Source: Cupriavidus taiwanensis LMG 19424 (GTDB taxonomy: Bacteria > Pseudomonadota > Gammaproteobacteria > Burkholderiales > Burkholderiaceae). Taken from it: a stretch of 64,000 bases of DNA. Below are positions 16,777 through 26,239 of this stretch, piece by piece. The position numbers and the translations under genes were made by a program. Position 1 is the first letter of the stretch. Every line of letters begins with the position of its first letter. Location of the stretch: contig NC_010530.1 in NCBI RefSeq assembly GCF_000069785.1, positions 862,001-926,000 on the forward strand, given 5' to 3'. The notes under the pieces are model-generated. The model ran no database searches, had not been told where the DNA came from, and saw only the letters and a list, made by a program, of their open reading frames with translations.

Positions 16777-17757
16777 TTGGCCAAAGCCATTCGCATGTAT
16801 GAGACCGGAGGCCCCGAAGTCCTCCGCTACGAGGACGCCGAGGTCGGCGATCCGGGCCCGGGCGAGGTACGGATCCGCCACGTCGCCATCGGCCTCAACT
16901 ATGCCGACACTTACTTCCGCGACGGCACCTACCCGGTGCCGCTGCCCAGCGGCATCGGCGTGGAGGCGGCCGGCGTGGTGCAGGCGGTCGGGGCCGGCGT
17001 GAGCCACGTCGCGGAAGGCGACCGCGTCACATACACCGGCTTTACCAACACGCTGGGCGCCTACAGCACCGAGCGCCTGGTGCCGGCCGCGCCGCTGATC
17101 CGCCTGCCGGATGCGATTTCCTTCGAGACCGCCGCGGCGATGACCATGCGCGGCCTGACCTCGGCCTACCTGATGCGCCGCATCTATCCGTTCCGCGGCG
17201 GCGAGACCATCCTGCTGCATGCGGCCGCCGGCGGCGTGGGGCTGATCGTGTCGCAGTGGGCGAAGCTGCTCGGCCTGACCGTGATCGGCACGGTCTCGAC
17301 CGAAGCCAAGGCCGAGCTGGCGCGCGCGCATGGCTGCGACCACGTCATCGACTACAGCCGCGAAGACGTGGCAACGCGGGTGCGCGAACTGACCGACGGC
17401 ACCGGCGTATCGGTGGTGTTCGACAGCGTCGGCCGCAGCACCTTCCAGGGCTCGCTGGATTCGCTCAGGCGGCGCGGGCTGATGGTCTGCGTCGGCACGG
17501 CGTCGGGCACGATCCCCCCGTTCGATCCGCAACTGCTGGCGCGCAAGGGCTCGCTCTACCTGACCCGTCCGGCGCTGGCCGACTACATTGCCGATCCCGC
17601 CGAGAAGGCCGAGCTGGCCGCGGAAGTGTTCGGCCACGTGGCCGCCGGGCGGCTCCGCATCGGCATCCACCAGCGCTACGCGCTGCAGGACGCGGTCCAG
17701 GCTCACCGCGACCTGGCGTCGCGCAAGACCACCGGCTCATCGATCTTCGTGCTGTAA
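16777..17757 (+). CDS. NADPH:quinone oxidoreductase (zeta-crystallin type)
   Basis: 326 residues, the standard length of the QOR branch of the MDR superfamily. The N-terminus AKAIRMYETGGPEVL and the nucleotide-binding loop LLHAAAGGVGLIVSQWAKLLG (about 147-167) are typical, and zinc-binding Cys residues of alcohol dehydrogenases are absent. It likely reduces quinones or enones with NADPH in the cytoplasm. Translation starts at a TTG: CAGGAGACAGCC sits directly before it and no suitable ATG lies nearby. It is the first gene of an operon with the dioxygenase 12 bp downstream. Confidence 0.9.
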   Translation: MAKAIRMYETGGPEVLRYEDAEVGDPGPGEVRIRHVAIGLNYADTYFRDGTYPVPLPSGIGVEAAGVVQAVGAGVSHVAEGDRVTYTGFTNTLGAYSTERLVPAAPLIRLPDAISFETAAAMTMRGLTSAYLMRRIYPFRGGETILLHAAAGGVGLIVSQWAKLLGLTVIGTVSTEAKAELARAHGCDHVIDYSREDVATRVRELTDGTGVSVVFDSVGRSTFQGSLDSLRRRGLMVCVGTASGTIPPFDPQLLARKGSLYLTRPALADYIADPAEKAELAAEVFGHVAAGRLRIGIHQRYALQDAVQAHRDLASRKTTGSSIFVL

Positions 17758-17769
17758 AGGAGCATCTTC

Positions 17770-18612
17770 ATGCGAGTCCAACAACTTACCTGCAGCATCG
17801 GCGCCGAACTGAGCGGCGTCAGCCTGGCCGATGCCGCGCGCGATGCGGCGCTGTTTGCCGAGATCAGGTCGCTGCTGCTCGAGCACAAGGTGCTGTTCCT
17901 GCGCGGCCAGGAGATCTCGCGCGCGGACCACGTGGCGTTCGCGCGGCGCTTTGGCGAACTGGAAGACCATCCGGTGGCGGGCAGCGATCCGGATCATCCC
18001 GGGCTGGTGCAGATCTATCGCAGCGACAAGCGCGAGAACTACGAGAACAGCTACCACACCGACGGCAGCTGGCGCGAATGCCCGCCGATGGGCTGCGTGC
18101 TGCGTTGCATCGAATCGCCGCCCGTCGGCGGCGACACCATCTGGGTCAACATGGGCGCGGCGTACGAGCACCTGCCCGAGGAAATCAAGCAGCGCATCGC
18201 CGGCCTGCGCGCCAAGCACGGCATCGAGCATTCCTTCGGCGCGGCGATGAGCCCGGAGAACCGCGCGAAGCTGGCGGCGCAATACCCCGCGGTCGAGCAC
18301 CCGGTGGTGCGCACGCATCCGGAGACCGGCGAGAAGGTGCTTTACGTCTGTGGCTTTTCGACCCACTTCGTCAATTTCCACACGCCCGAGAACGTGCGCT
18401 ACGGGCAGGACAAGACCCCGGGCGCCAGCCATCTGCTGAACTACCTGATCAGCCAGGCGGCGATTCCCGAATACCAGGTGCGCTTCCGCTGGCAGCCCAA
18501 CAGCGTGGCGATCTGGGACAACCGCTGCACCCAGCACTATGCGGTGCAGGACTACTGGCCGGCGCCGCGCAAGATGGAGCGCGCCGCCATCATCGGCGAC
18601 AAGCCGTTCTGA
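17770..18612 (+). CDS. TauD/TfdA-family Fe(II)/2-oxoglutarate dioxygenase
   Basis: 280 residues. The 2-His-1-carboxylate triad is visible as SYHTDGSW (His96, Asp98) and the distal TQHYAVQDY (His256), with Arg residues nearby for 2-oxoglutarate. The family hydroxylates taurine, aryloxyacetates, gamma-butyrobetaine and similar carboxylates or sulfonates. AAGGAGCATCTTC gives a good ribosome site. Its placement between a quinone oxidoreductase and a beta-keto acid cleavage enzyme suggests hydroxylation of a substrate that is later oxidised to a beta-keto acid. The substrate itself is unknown. Confidence 0.93.
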   Translation: MRVQQLTCSIGAELSGVSLADAARDAALFAEIRSLLLEHKVLFLRGQEISRADHVAFARRFGELEDHPVAGSDPDHPGLVQIYRSDKRENYENSYHTDGSWRECPPMGCVLRCIESPPVGGDTIWVNMGAAYEHLPEEIKQRIAGLRAKHGIEHSFGAAMSPENRAKLAAQYPAVEHPVVRTHPETGEKVLYVCGFSTHFVNFHTPENVRYGQDKTPGASHLLNYLISQAAIPEYQVRFRWQPNSVAIWDNRCTQHYAVQDYWPAPRKMERAAIIGDKPF

Positions 18613-18664
18613 GCCGCACCGGCGCCGCAGGCCTGGCCAGCGCCACCATAAATGGAGACATGCC

Positions 18665-19723
18665 GTGAATTACCTCGATGGGTCCCTGTTCCCTGAAAAC
18701 CAGCAGCCGCTGATCATCACCGCGGCCCCTTACGCGCCCGGCTGGCTGCCGTCCGACTTTCCGGAAGATATCCCGGTGACGATGGAGGACCAGATCCAGA
18801 AGGCCGTTGACTGCTACAACGCCGGCGCGACGGTGCTGCACCTGCACGTGCGCGAACTCGACGGCAAGGGCTCGAAGCGCCTGTCCAAATTCAACGAGCT
18901 GATCGCCGGGGTGCGCAAGGCGGTGCCGGAGATGGTCATCCAGGTGGGCGGATCGATCAGCTTCGCGCCGGAGAACGAGGGCGATGCCGCGAAGTGGCTG
19001 TCCGACGACACGCGCCACATGCTGGCCGAACTGGATCCGGTGCCGGACCAGGTCACCGTGACGGTGAACACTTCGCAGATGAACGTCACCGAGCATGCCG
19101 AACTGGCGGATTTCCGGGGCACCTCGCGCGAGAATCCCGCGATCTTCAATGCGTACAAGGAAATGACGGTGCCCGCGCAGCCCGGATGGGTCGAGGAGCA
19201 TATCCGCCGCCTGTCCGCCGCCGGCATCCAGAGCGCATTCCAGTGCTACAACATCAATAGCTTTGAATCGGTCGAGCGGCTGATCCGGCGCGGCATCTAC
19301 AAGGGCCCGCTGGTGATGAACTGGGTCGCCATCAGCGGCGGCATGGATGCGCCGAGCGTATTCAACCTGGCCAACATCGTCCGGGCGGTGCCGGATGGGG
19401 CGGTGCTGACCGTCGAAAGCTCGGTGCGCAACGTGCTGCCGGTGAACATGATGGGCATCGCGCTGGGGCTGCATGTGCGCTGCGGCACCGAGGACTGCCT
19501 GTGGAACCAGTCGCGCACGGCCAAGATGAGCACGGTGAAGCAGATCGAGCAGCTGGTGCGCATCGCCGGCGAATTCGGCCGCAAGGTGGCAACCGCGCAG
19601 GAAGCGCGAGAGATCCAGAAGATCGGCGTGTTCTACGACACGGTCGAGGAGACGCTGGCGGCCAACGGCTTCGCGCCGAACCGCAACGGCGGCAACCAGG
19701 GCTTCCTGCGCAAGGCGGCCTGA
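18665..19723 (+). CDS. Beta-keto acid cleavage enzyme (BKACE, DUF849), long variant
   Basis: 352 residues, clearly longer than the usual 275-310 of the family. The Zn site is seen as VLHLHVRE (His59, His61, Arg63) and the late GTEDCLW (Glu276, normally in a GxEDN motif). BKACEs condense a beta-keto acid with acetyl-CoA and release acetoacetate plus a new CoA ester; 3-keto-5-aminohexanoate and dehydrocarnitine are known substrates. The extra length lies in the N-terminal lid and in loops around residues 140-175. GTG 18665 is chosen because AATGGAGACATGCC precedes it. It lies 52 bp after the dioxygenase gene. Confidence 0.85.
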   Translation: MNYLDGSLFPENQQPLIITAAPYAPGWLPSDFPEDIPVTMEDQIQKAVDCYNAGATVLHLHVRELDGKGSKRLSKFNELIAGVRKAVPEMVIQVGGSISFAPENEGDAAKWLSDDTRHMLAELDPVPDQVTVTVNTSQMNVTEHAELADFRGTSRENPAIFNAYKEMTVPAQPGWVEEHIRRLSAAGIQSAFQCYNINSFESVERLIRRGIYKGPLVMNWVAISGGMDAPSVFNLANIVRAVPDGAVLTVESSVRNVLPVNMMGIALGLHVRCGTEDCLWNQSRTAKMSTVKQIEQLVRIAGEFGRKVATAQEAREIQKIGVFYDTVEETLAANGFAPNRNGGNQGFLRKAA

Positions 19724-19820
19724 CCCGGGGCGGCTGCCACGGGCAAGCGGCGCGCAGAGGCGCACAGAAGGGCAGGGCGGCGGCTGGCTGCCCCGAGCCC
19801 TCGCACATTCGGAGACAACC

Positions 19821-20819
19821 ATGAAGCAAGCACAACCGTCGGCGCGCCGCAGGGCGCTGCTGTCATGCATGCTCGGCCTGGCGCTGCCGGCTGCGTTCCC
19901 ATCGGTCGTCCATGCCCAGGCGTGGCCGACCAAGGTGGTCAGGATCGTGGTCGGCGGTCCCGCCGGCGGCACCGCCGACATCCTCGCGCGCCTGCTCGCC
20001 GAGGGGCTGACGCAGTCGCTCGGCAAGCCGGTGATCGTCGAACAGAAGCCCGGCGGTGCCGGAGCGATCGCGGTCGGCACGCTGCTGTCGGCCCCGCACG
20101 ACGGGCATACGCTGCTGCTGATCCAGGGCGGCATCGTTTCCGAAACGCCGCTGGCGCTGAAGGTCTCGTTCGATCCGTTCAAGGACCTGAAGCCGATTGC
20201 CCAGGTGGCGCGCACCGGCCTGGTCCTGGTCGGCAACCCGAAACTGCCGGCGAAGAACTTCACCGAGCTGCTGGCCTACATCAAGAGCAAGCCGGGGCAG
20301 ATCGACTACGCCTCGTATGCCGCCGGCATGCGCGGGCAGACCCTCGGGGTCCAGTTCAACCGGCTGGCGGGGGTGAACATGAGCCACGTCGGCTACAAGG
20401 GCTCGCCGCCCGCGCTGCAGGACGTAATGGGCGGGCACGTGCCGCTGATGTTCGACGGCCTGGCGACCTCATTGCCTCTGATCAAGGCCGGCAAGCTCAG
20501 GGCCTATGCCGTGGCCTACCCGAAGCGCATCCCCGCGCTGCCGGACGTGCCGACGTTCGCCGAGGTCGGCTTCCCGGCGATGACGGAGCCGGGCTGGATG
20601 GGCTTGTGGCTGCCGCCGGACGTGCCGGCGGCGGTGCAGGAGAAGATCCGCAACGCCACGCTGGCGGTGGTGCAGCAGCCAGGCTACCGCAAGCACGTGG
20701 AAGACATGGGCATGGACAACGGCCAGCCGCTCGGCAGTGAAGCGCTGTCAAAGGAAGCACGCGCGGCGTATGAGCGGCAGGCGGAACTGCTGCGCTCGAT
20801 CGGCTTCGTGCCGGAGTAG
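19821..20819 (+). CDS. Bug-family solute-binding receptor of the BKACE unit
   Basis: 332 residues with a signal peptide (RRRALLSCMLGLALPAAFPS to about residue 32, ending VHAQA). Bug features: WPTKVVRIVVGGPAGGTAD at the mature N-terminus, PVIVEQKPGGAG, HVGYKGSPPALQDVMGG and the closing LLRSIGFVPE. It should bind an anionic substrate in the periplasm. The leader TTCGGAGACAACC decides the start. It is the last gene of the qor-dioxygenase-BKACE series, 97 bp downstream, so the ligand may be the substrate of that pathway. No cognate membrane subunits are present. The gene converges with the next LysR gene. Confidence 0.92.
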   Translation: MKQAQPSARRRALLSCMLGLALPAAFPSVVHAQAWPTKVVRIVVGGPAGGTADILARLLAEGLTQSLGKPVIVEQKPGGAGAIAVGTLLSAPHDGHTLLLIQGGIVSETPLALKVSFDPFKDLKPIAQVARTGLVLVGNPKLPAKNFTELLAYIKSKPGQIDYASYAAGMRGQTLGVQFNRLAGVNMSHVGYKGSPPALQDVMGGHVPLMFDGLATSLPLIKAGKLRAYAVAYPKRIPALPDVPTFAEVGFPAMTEPGWMGLWLPPDVPAAVQEKIRNATLAVVQQPGYRKHVEDMGMDNGQPLGSEALSKEARAAYERQAELLRSIGFVPE

Positions 20820-20830
20820 CGGGCAGCGGC

Positions 20831-21763
20831 CTATCGCTTCCGGCGCCGGCGCGCGCCGGCGAACATCGACATGTCGCGCAGGATGCAGTCGAGCAGCGTA
20901 TTGGCAGCCACGCCCATCGGCCGGCCCGCCTTGACCAGCAGGCGCGCCTTGGCGGCTTCGAACAGCGGATGGGCGATCGGCAGCGTTACCAGTTCGCCGG
21001 CCTGCAGTTCACGGTAGGCCGCAAAGCCGCCGATCAGCGTGATGCCGTCATGGCGCTTCACGAAGTGGCGCAGCACCGCCAGCGAATTGGTAGTCAGCGT
21101 CGGGCGGATCTGGATGTTCTCAGCGTAGGCCAGCATCTGCACCACCTGTCCCAGCCCGAATGCAGGCGGCATCATCGCCAGCGGATAGTCGGCAAGCTCC
21201 TGCACGCCGACCTTGCCGCCGCGGCGGGCCAGCGGATGCCCGGCATGCACCAGCAGCACCACCGGCTGCGATGACGTCGCCACCCAGGCGATATCGGCAT
21301 GGCCGGGCGGGTTGTAGGCCAGGCCGATATGGGCGCGGCTTTCGGCCACCTCCTGCAGCACGTTGTTGACCGGCAGGATGTCGACGGTCACGTCCAGCCG
21401 CGGATAACGCGCGCAGAAGTCGGTCAGCACTTCATCCATCAGGCCGTCGACATAGCCCTCGCTGGTGGCGATGCGCACCTGGCCATGCTGCAGCCCGCGC
21501 AAGGCCTGCAAGCGGTCTTCGAACAGTTCCTGCTGGGCGCGGCAGCCGCGCCAGTACTCCAGCAGGTGCTGCGCGGCTTCGGTCGGCTGCACGCCGCGCG
21601 CATGGCGGTCGAACAGCGGCGCGCCGACCTCTTCTTCCAGCAGGCGGATCTGGCGTGTGATGACCGACGGCGACGTGTTGATGCTGTCGGCCGCGCCACG
21701 GATCGAGCCGTGCGTCAGTACCTCGTGAAAGTAGCGCAGCCTGCGCTGGTTCAGTTCCCGCAT
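20831..21763 (-). CDS. LysR-family regulator divergent from MFS/M81 unit
   Basis: 310 residues. The N-terminal helix-turn-helix lies near residues 3-62 ([26 protein letters not shown], then [19 protein letters not shown]), followed by the effector domain. The C-terminus is very basic (AGARRRRKR). The ATG at 21763 begins the conserved LysR sequence; the open frame upstream carries no family similarity. It is divergent from the MFS gene at 21934, with a GTTGCC dyad between them, and so probably controls the MFS and MlrC genes. Confidence 0.92.
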   Translation of the reverse strand: MRELNQRRLRYFHEVLTHGSIRGAADSINTSPSVITRQIRLLEEEVGAPLFDRHARGVQPTEAAQHLLEYWRGCRAQQELFEDRLQALRGLQHGQVRIATSEGYVDGLMDEVLTDFCARYPRLDVTVDILPVNNVLQEVAESRAHIGLAYNPPGHADIAWVATSSQPVVLLVHAGHPLARRGGKVGVQELADYPLAMMPPAFGLGQVVQMLAYAENIQIRPTLTTNSLAVLRHFVKRHDGITLIGGFAAYRELQAGELVTLPIAHPLFEAAKARLLVKAGRPMGVAANTLLDCILRDMSMFAGARRRRKR

Positions 21764-21806
21764 GTCGGATCTCGCTGTCTGGCGTGAAGGGGCGGCGTGC
21801 CGTGGT

Positions 21807-21823
21807 GTTGCCGAAGGGGCAAC
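21807..21823. promoter_or_regulatory. Dyad between LysR and MFS genes
   Basis: GTTGCC (21807-21812) and GGCAAC (21818-21823) form a perfect dyad with a 5-base spacer. An 8-bp palindrome ACTTAAGT follows at 21832-21839. Both lie in the 170-bp divergent promoter region, which makes them candidate operator sites of the LysR protein. Confidence 0.4.
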
Positions 21824-21933
21824 GATAGCCGACTTAAGTTGCTCTTGCTCTGTTTTTTCAGATGCCAGACGATCAACGCCTGCCACCGACAGACATCGCG
21901 TCCACAAGAGCCGACACCACGGGAGAGATCGAC

Positions 21934-23253
21934 ATGTCCGCAATCCTGCCCCCACGCAGCACCATGCAAACCGGCAGCGCCGCGCAGCAGGCGCTGTACC
22001 GCAAGCTGAACTGGCGCCTGTTGCCGTTCCTGCTGCTCTGCTACACCTTTGCCTACCTGGATCGGGTCAACATCGGCTTCGCCAAGCTGCAGATGCAGAG
22101 CGACCTGGGCTTTTCCGATGCGGTGTACGGGCTGGGTGCCGGCATCTTCTTCTTTGGCTACGTGCTGTTCGAGATCCCGAGCAATCTGTTGCTGCCCCGG
22201 ATCGGTGCGCGCAAGACCATCAGCCGCATCCTGGTGCTGTGGGGCCTGACCTCGGCGGGCATGATGTTCGTGCGGGACGAAACCACGTTTTACGTGCTGC
22301 GCTTCCTGCTCGGCGTGTTCGAGGCCGGCTTTGCGCCCGGGATGATCTTCTACCTGACCTACTGGTACGGACAGCAGCGCATGGCCCGCGTGATGGCGGT
22401 GGTGATGCTGGCCGGGCCCATCGGTGGCATTTTCGGCTCGCCGCTGTCCACCTGGCTGATGACGGCACTGTCCGGTGCGCACGGCCTGGCCGGCTGGCAA
22501 TGGATGTTCCTGGTCGAAGGGCTGCCATGCGTGCTGCTTGGCGCGCTGGCGCTGCGCGTGCTGGCCGACCGGCCGGCCGACGCAGCCTGGCTCAGCGACG
22601 CGGAGAAACGCATGCTGGCCGCCGAATTGCAGGCACCGGCGGGCGGGCATCATTCGTTCGGCGAGGTGGCGCGCGATCCGCGCGTGTACCTGCTGGCCTT
22701 TGCCTACTTCACCATGATCTGCGGCATCTACGCGGTGAGCTTCTGGCTGCCGTCTATCCTGAAGGCAGACGGCGTCACTGACACCATGCAGATCGGGCTG
22801 TATTCGATGATTCCCTATATTGCCGCGGCGATTGCCATGCTTGTGATCGGCCGCAGCTCGGACCGCCGCGGCGAGCGCCGCTGGCATAGCGCGGTGCCCG
22901 CCTTTACCGGCGCGGTGGCACTGGCCGTGGCCACGCAGTCCAGCGGCAACCTGCCGGTGTCGCTGCTGTGCATGACTATTGCCACGGCGATGATGTGGGC
23001 CGCCTACACCGTGTTCTGGGCGATCCCGTCGCAGTACCTGAAGGGCGACGCCGCGGCGGGCGGCATCGCGCTGATCAACACCATCGGCCTGATCGGCGGC
23101 TTCCTCAGCCCCACCATCATCGGCGCCGTGCGCACCGCCACCGGCAGCATGCAGGCCGGCCTGCTGGTGATGGTGGCGCTGCTGCTGGCCGGCGCGGCGG
23201 TGCTGGTGGCCAACCGGATGCCGGCGCCGCAGGGCGCGGTGTCGGCGGCCTGA
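21934..23253 (+). CDS. MFS transporter, ACS type
   Basis: 439 residues, twelve membrane segments, with the ACS signature [32 protein letters not shown], as in the urate-cluster carrier. ACS members import organic anions with protons. The ATG at 21934, preceded by CGGGAGAGATCGAC, is preferred over an ATG 72 bp upstream. The gene lies 30 bp before the M81 peptidase gene, so the likely cargo is a small peptide-like or amide anion handled by that enzyme. The cargo is inferred only from this neighbour. Confidence 0.88.
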   Translation: MSAILPPRSTMQTGSAAQQALYRKLNWRLLPFLLLCYTFAYLDRVNIGFAKLQMQSDLGFSDAVYGLGAGIFFFGYVLFEIPSNLLLPRIGARKTISRILVLWGLTSAGMMFVRDETTFYVLRFLLGVFEAGFAPGMIFYLTYWYGQQRMARVMAVVMLAGPIGGIFGSPLSTWLMTALSGAHGLAGWQWMFLVEGLPCVLLGALALRVLADRPADAAWLSDAEKRMLAAELQAPAGGHHSFGEVARDPRVYLLAFAYFTMICGIYAVSFWLPSILKADGVTDTMQIGLYSMIPYIAAAIAMLVIGRSSDRRGERRWHSAVPAFTGAVALAVATQSSGNLPVSLLCMTIATAMMWAAYTVFWAIPSQYLKGDAAAGGIALINTIGLIGGFLSPTIIGAVRTATGSMQAGLLVMVALLLAGAAVLVANRMPAPQGAVSAA

Positions 23254-23283
23254 CGCCGGACTTTTGTTTCACGGAGAAGAACC

Positions 23284-24780
23284 TTGGCAACACGGATCCT
23301 GGTCGCCGGCTTCCAGCACGAGACCAATACCTTTGCGCCGTCAAAGGCGACCTACGCCAGCTTCGAGCGCGGCGAGGGCTTTCCGGCGATGGTGCGCGGC
23401 GACGCCATGCGCGCGCTGCGCGACGTCAACATTCCCGCTGGCGGCTTCATGGCCGCCGCCGAGCGGTACGGCTGGACCCTGCTGCCGGTGATCTGGGCCG
23501 GCGCCAGCCCCTCGGCCCACGTGACCGAGGACGCGTACGAGCGCATCGCCGGCGAGATCGTCGGCGCGGCGCAAGCGGGCGGCTTCGACGCGGTCTATCT
23601 CGATCTGCACGGCGCCATGGTGGCCGAGCACACCGATGACGGCGAGGGCACGCTGCTCGCGCGGATCCGGGCCGTGGTCGGGCCAGGCGTGCCGGTGGTC
23701 GCGTCGCTCGACCTGCACGCCAACGTCACGCACGCCATGCTGGAGGCCGCCGATGTGCTGGTCGCCTACCGTACCTATCCGCACGTGGACATGGCCGAGA
23801 CCGGCGCGCGCGCCGCGGCGCTGCTGCAGCGCCTGCTGGAGGGCAAGGGGCCGTGGCACCGCGCAGTGCGACGGCTGCCGTTCCTGATCCCGATCAACGG
23901 CATGTGCACCATGCTGGAGCCGGCGCGCGGCATGTACGCGCTGTTGCAGCAGGCCGAACGCGGCGACGTGGTGTCGCTGTCGTTCGCGCCGGGCTTTCCG
24001 GCGGCCGATTTCCCGGAATGTGGTCCGGCGATCTGGGGGTATGGCGCGGACGCCGGCGCGGCCGAAGCGGCGGTGCAGGCGCTGTACGACCGCATGCTGG
24101 CCGACGAGCCGGCCTGGGAGGTGCCGTTCCTCTCGCCCGACGAGGCCGTGCTCGAAGCCATGCGCCTGGCCGCGGGGGCCGCGCGCCCGGTGGTCATCGC
24201 CGACACCCAGGACAACCCGGGCGCGGGCGGCGATTCGAACACCATGGGCATGCTGCGGGCCCTGCTGCGCCATGGCGCGCGGCAGGCGGCAATCGGGCTG
24301 ATCTGGGATCCGGCCGTGGTCGCCGAGGCGCACCGTGCCGGGGTGGGCGCGACGATCGAGGTCGCGCTCGGCGGCGTATCGGGGGTGCCCGGCGATGCGC
24401 CGCTGCAAGGGCGCTTCGAGGTGCTGCGGCTGTCGGATGGCGTATGCCGCTATGGCGGGCCGATGATGCACGGCATGCTGGCCGATATCGGCCCGGTGGC
24501 ACTGCTGCGCATCGATGGTGTGCAGGTGGTGGTCAGCGCCGGCAAGGCCCAGATGCTCGACCGCAACCTGTTCCGCGCCGGTGGCGTAGAGCCCGAGGCG
24601 ATGAAGATCCTCGTCAACAAGAGCTCGGTGCACTTCCGCGCCGATTTCCAGGGCATTGCGCAGGCCGTGCTGGTGGCCAAGGCGCCGGGCCCGATGACGG
24701 CCGATCCCGGGGACCTGCCGTGGACCCGTCTGGCCCCGGGCATCCGGCTCAAGCCGATGGGCAGGCCGTTCCAGGCGTAA
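23284..24780 (+). CDS. M81-family metallopeptidase (microcystinase MlrC-like)
   Basis: 498 residues covering both domains of the family (DUF1485 followed by the MlrC C-terminal domain). Metal-site motifs are FQHETNTFAP (residues 10-19), LDLHGAMV (106-113) and SLDLHANVT (141-149). MlrC cleaves the linear tetrapeptide in microcystin degradation; most homologues act on unknown amide or peptide substrates. Start is TTG at 23284, with CGGAGAAGAACC in front. It is in an operon with the MFS gene. The 3' end faces the lysE-type gene across a hairpin. Confidence 0.9.
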   Translation: MATRILVAGFQHETNTFAPSKATYASFERGEGFPAMVRGDAMRALRDVNIPAGGFMAAAERYGWTLLPVIWAGASPSAHVTEDAYERIAGEIVGAAQAGGFDAVYLDLHGAMVAEHTDDGEGTLLARIRAVVGPGVPVVASLDLHANVTHAMLEAADVLVAYRTYPHVDMAETGARAAALLQRLLEGKGPWHRAVRRLPFLIPINGMCTMLEPARGMYALLQQAERGDVVSLSFAPGFPAADFPECGPAIWGYGADAGAAEAAVQALYDRMLADEPAWEVPFLSPDEAVLEAMRLAAGAARPVVIADTQDNPGAGGDSNTMGMLRALLRHGARQAAIGLIWDPAVVAEAHRAGVGATIEVALGGVSGVPGDAPLQGRFEVLRLSDGVCRYGGPMMHGMLADIGPVALLRIDGVQVVVSAGKAQMLDRNLFRAGGVEPEAMKILVNKSSVHFRADFQGIAQAVLVAKAPGPMTADPGDLPWTRLAPGIRLKPMGRPFQA

Positions 24781-24787
24781 TGCCGGA

Positions 24788-24810
24788 GCCGGGCCCGCAG
24801 CAGGCCCGGC
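24788..24810. terminator. Hairpin between convergent M81 and LysE-type genes
   Basis: GCCGGGCC (24788-24795) pairs perfectly with GGCCCGGC (24803-24810) around a 7-base loop. It lies in the 33-bp gap between two convergent genes, the classic place for a bidirectional terminator, though no T run is present on either side. Confidence 0.5.
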
Positions 24811-24813
24811 CCC

Positions 24814-25431
24814 TCATGCCTGGCGCCGCGCCAGCGCCAGGAAGGCGCCCAGTCCCACCATCGTGATGCCTGACGCACGGGTCATCAGCCGCGCGCGCGC
24901 CGCGCTTGCGGCGCCCGACCTGAGCAGGCGATGCGCGGCGAAGACCACGACCACGTCCACCAGCGTGTTGAGCGCGACGCAGATGCAGCCCAGCAGCACC
25001 AGTTGCGACACGGCCGCCTGTCCCGGCGCGACGAACTGCGGCAGGAACGCAAGGAAGAACAGCGCGGTCTTGACGTTCAGCACCTCGACCACCACGCCCT
25101 CGACCAGCGCGCGGCGCGCGCCCCGCGACGGCACGGCCGCGACCGCGGCGGGCGGCGCCTTGCGCCGCAGCAGGCGAATGCCCAGATACACCAGGTACGC
25201 CGCGCCCAGGTACTTGAGCAGGCTGAACGCCAGCGCCGACTGGGCGATCACCAGCGACACGCCCGCCGCAGCGGCAAGCACATGGAGCAGTCCGCCGAGG
25301 CCAGTGCCCAGGCATGAGGCAAGGCCCTCCGACCGTCCGCCGGCCACTGTGCGCGCGACGACATAGGCAATGGCCGGGCCGGGGGTAATCGCAAGCACGA
25401 CGGCGGCGATCAGGAAGGGGATCAGCGACAT
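24814..25431 (-). CDS. LysE/RhtB-family amino acid exporter
   Basis: 205 residues with about six membrane segments. The N-terminal LIPFLIAAVVLAITPGPAIAYVVARTVAGGRSEGL is the family hallmark (TPGP motif). LysE/RhtB proteins export amino acids or derivatives through the inner membrane. The ATG at 25431 has AAGGAGCCCCGAACC in front. It lies downstream of the PaiB-like gene on the same strand and may be co-transcribed with it. Confidence 0.93.
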   Translation of the reverse strand: MSLIPFLIAAVVLAITPGPAIAYVVARTVAGGRSEGLASCLGTGLGGLLHVLAAAAGVSLVIAQSALAFSLLKYLGAAYLVYLGIRLLRRKAPPAAVAAVPSRGARRALVEGVVVEVLNVKTALFFLAFLPQFVAPGQAAVSQLVLLGCICVALNTLVDVVVVFAAHRLLRSGAASAARARLMTRASGITMVGLGAFLALARRQA

Positions 25432-25522
25432 GGTTCGGGGCTCCTTGACGTTGAGGCAGGGTTGAAAGGCGCGGCAGCGTCCGGACCGGGCCAGCGCATG
25501 CGCGGATGCAGACAAGACCGGC

Positions 25523-26146
25523 TCAGACCGCGTTGCGCATCGACTGCGCCAGCTCGTCACAGCCGCGCGCCTGCAGCGTGTCGGCCGCGCCGAGGCGGTC
25601 CCGCGTGTCCTTGTTCTGGCTGAGCTTGCGCTTGCCCACCAGCGACGTCACGGCGATCTCGAGGCCGACGATGCCGCGCAGCAGCGCGTCGAGGAATTCG
25701 GGCGGTGCATCGCCCATCTTCCACGGCGCGGCTTCGGCGGCCTCGTGCCGCCGCGTCAGGCGCGCGACCAGGCCGCGCACGAAGCGCTCGTCGTCGCGCA
25801 CGGTAAGGGTGCCGTGGGCGTGCACCACCTCATAGTTCCAGGTCGGCACCTGGCGGTGTGCCTCATGCTTGCTCGGGTACCAGTTCGGCGAGACATAGGC
25901 CTCGGCGCCGCGGAACACCACCATCACCGGCGTGCCGGTCGGACACCGCTGCCAGACCGGATTGGCCCGCGCCACGTGCGCGCTGAGCACGCCGTGGGCG
26001 CCGGCGCCGGCATCGAATTCGAACGGGAGATGGTCCGCATCCAGGCCGTGCTGGCCGTGCGTGACCAGCATGCCCAGCGGGTGCGCATGGATGATGCGGG
26101 CAAGGGCGTCGGGGCGGGTCTCGGCGAAATGGTCGGGGACGTACAT
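25523..26146 (-). CDS. PaiB-family FMN-binding negative regulator-like protein
   Basis: 207 residues, full length for the PaiB family. Typical blocks are the N-terminal MYVPDHFAE, GMLVTHGQHGLDADHLPFEFD, HVARANPVWQ, YVSPNWYPSKHEAHRQVPTWNYEVVHAHG and a C-terminal GFSKRK-like basic segment (SLVGKRKLSQNKD). The fold is a split-barrel FMN/haem-binding domain. Bacillus PaiB was described as a negative regulator, but the biochemical role is unclear. It is divergent from the MocR gene, whose sites lie between them, so MocR probably controls it. Confidence 0.93.
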   Translation of the reverse strand: MYVPDHFAETRPDALARIIHAHPLGMLVTHGQHGLDADHLPFEFDAGAGAHGVLSAHVARANPVWQRCPTGTPVMVVFRGAEAYVSPNWYPSKHEAHRQVPTWNYEVVHAHGTLTVRDDERFVRGLVARLTRRHEAAEAAPWKMGDAPPEFLDALLRGIVGLEIAVTSLVGKRKLSQNKDTRDRLGAADTLQARGCDELAQSMRNAV

Positions 26147-26189
26147 CGTTGGGGCTCGGGGCGATCGGATGCTCGATACTGTCGCCGAC

Positions 26190-26239
26190 AACTGGCACAA
26201 TCGGAAGGTCCAGTTCCGGTAAATTTGAATGGGCCAGTT
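26190..26239. promoter_or_regulatory. Candidate MocR binding sites (AACTGG/CCAGTT array)
   Basis: AACTGG at 26190-26195 and CCAGTT at 26210-26215 form a dyad, and a second CCAGTT at 26234-26239 repeats 24 bases further on, inside the first codons of the MocR gene. MocR regulators usually bind two direct repeats plus an inverted one, in this kind of divergent gap. Confidence 0.45.

Noticed and set aside
18590..20263. Long antisense frame across the BKACE and Bug genes
   Set aside because: It covers two genes with clear families on the other strand and reads as low-complexity His/Arg/Ala sequence.
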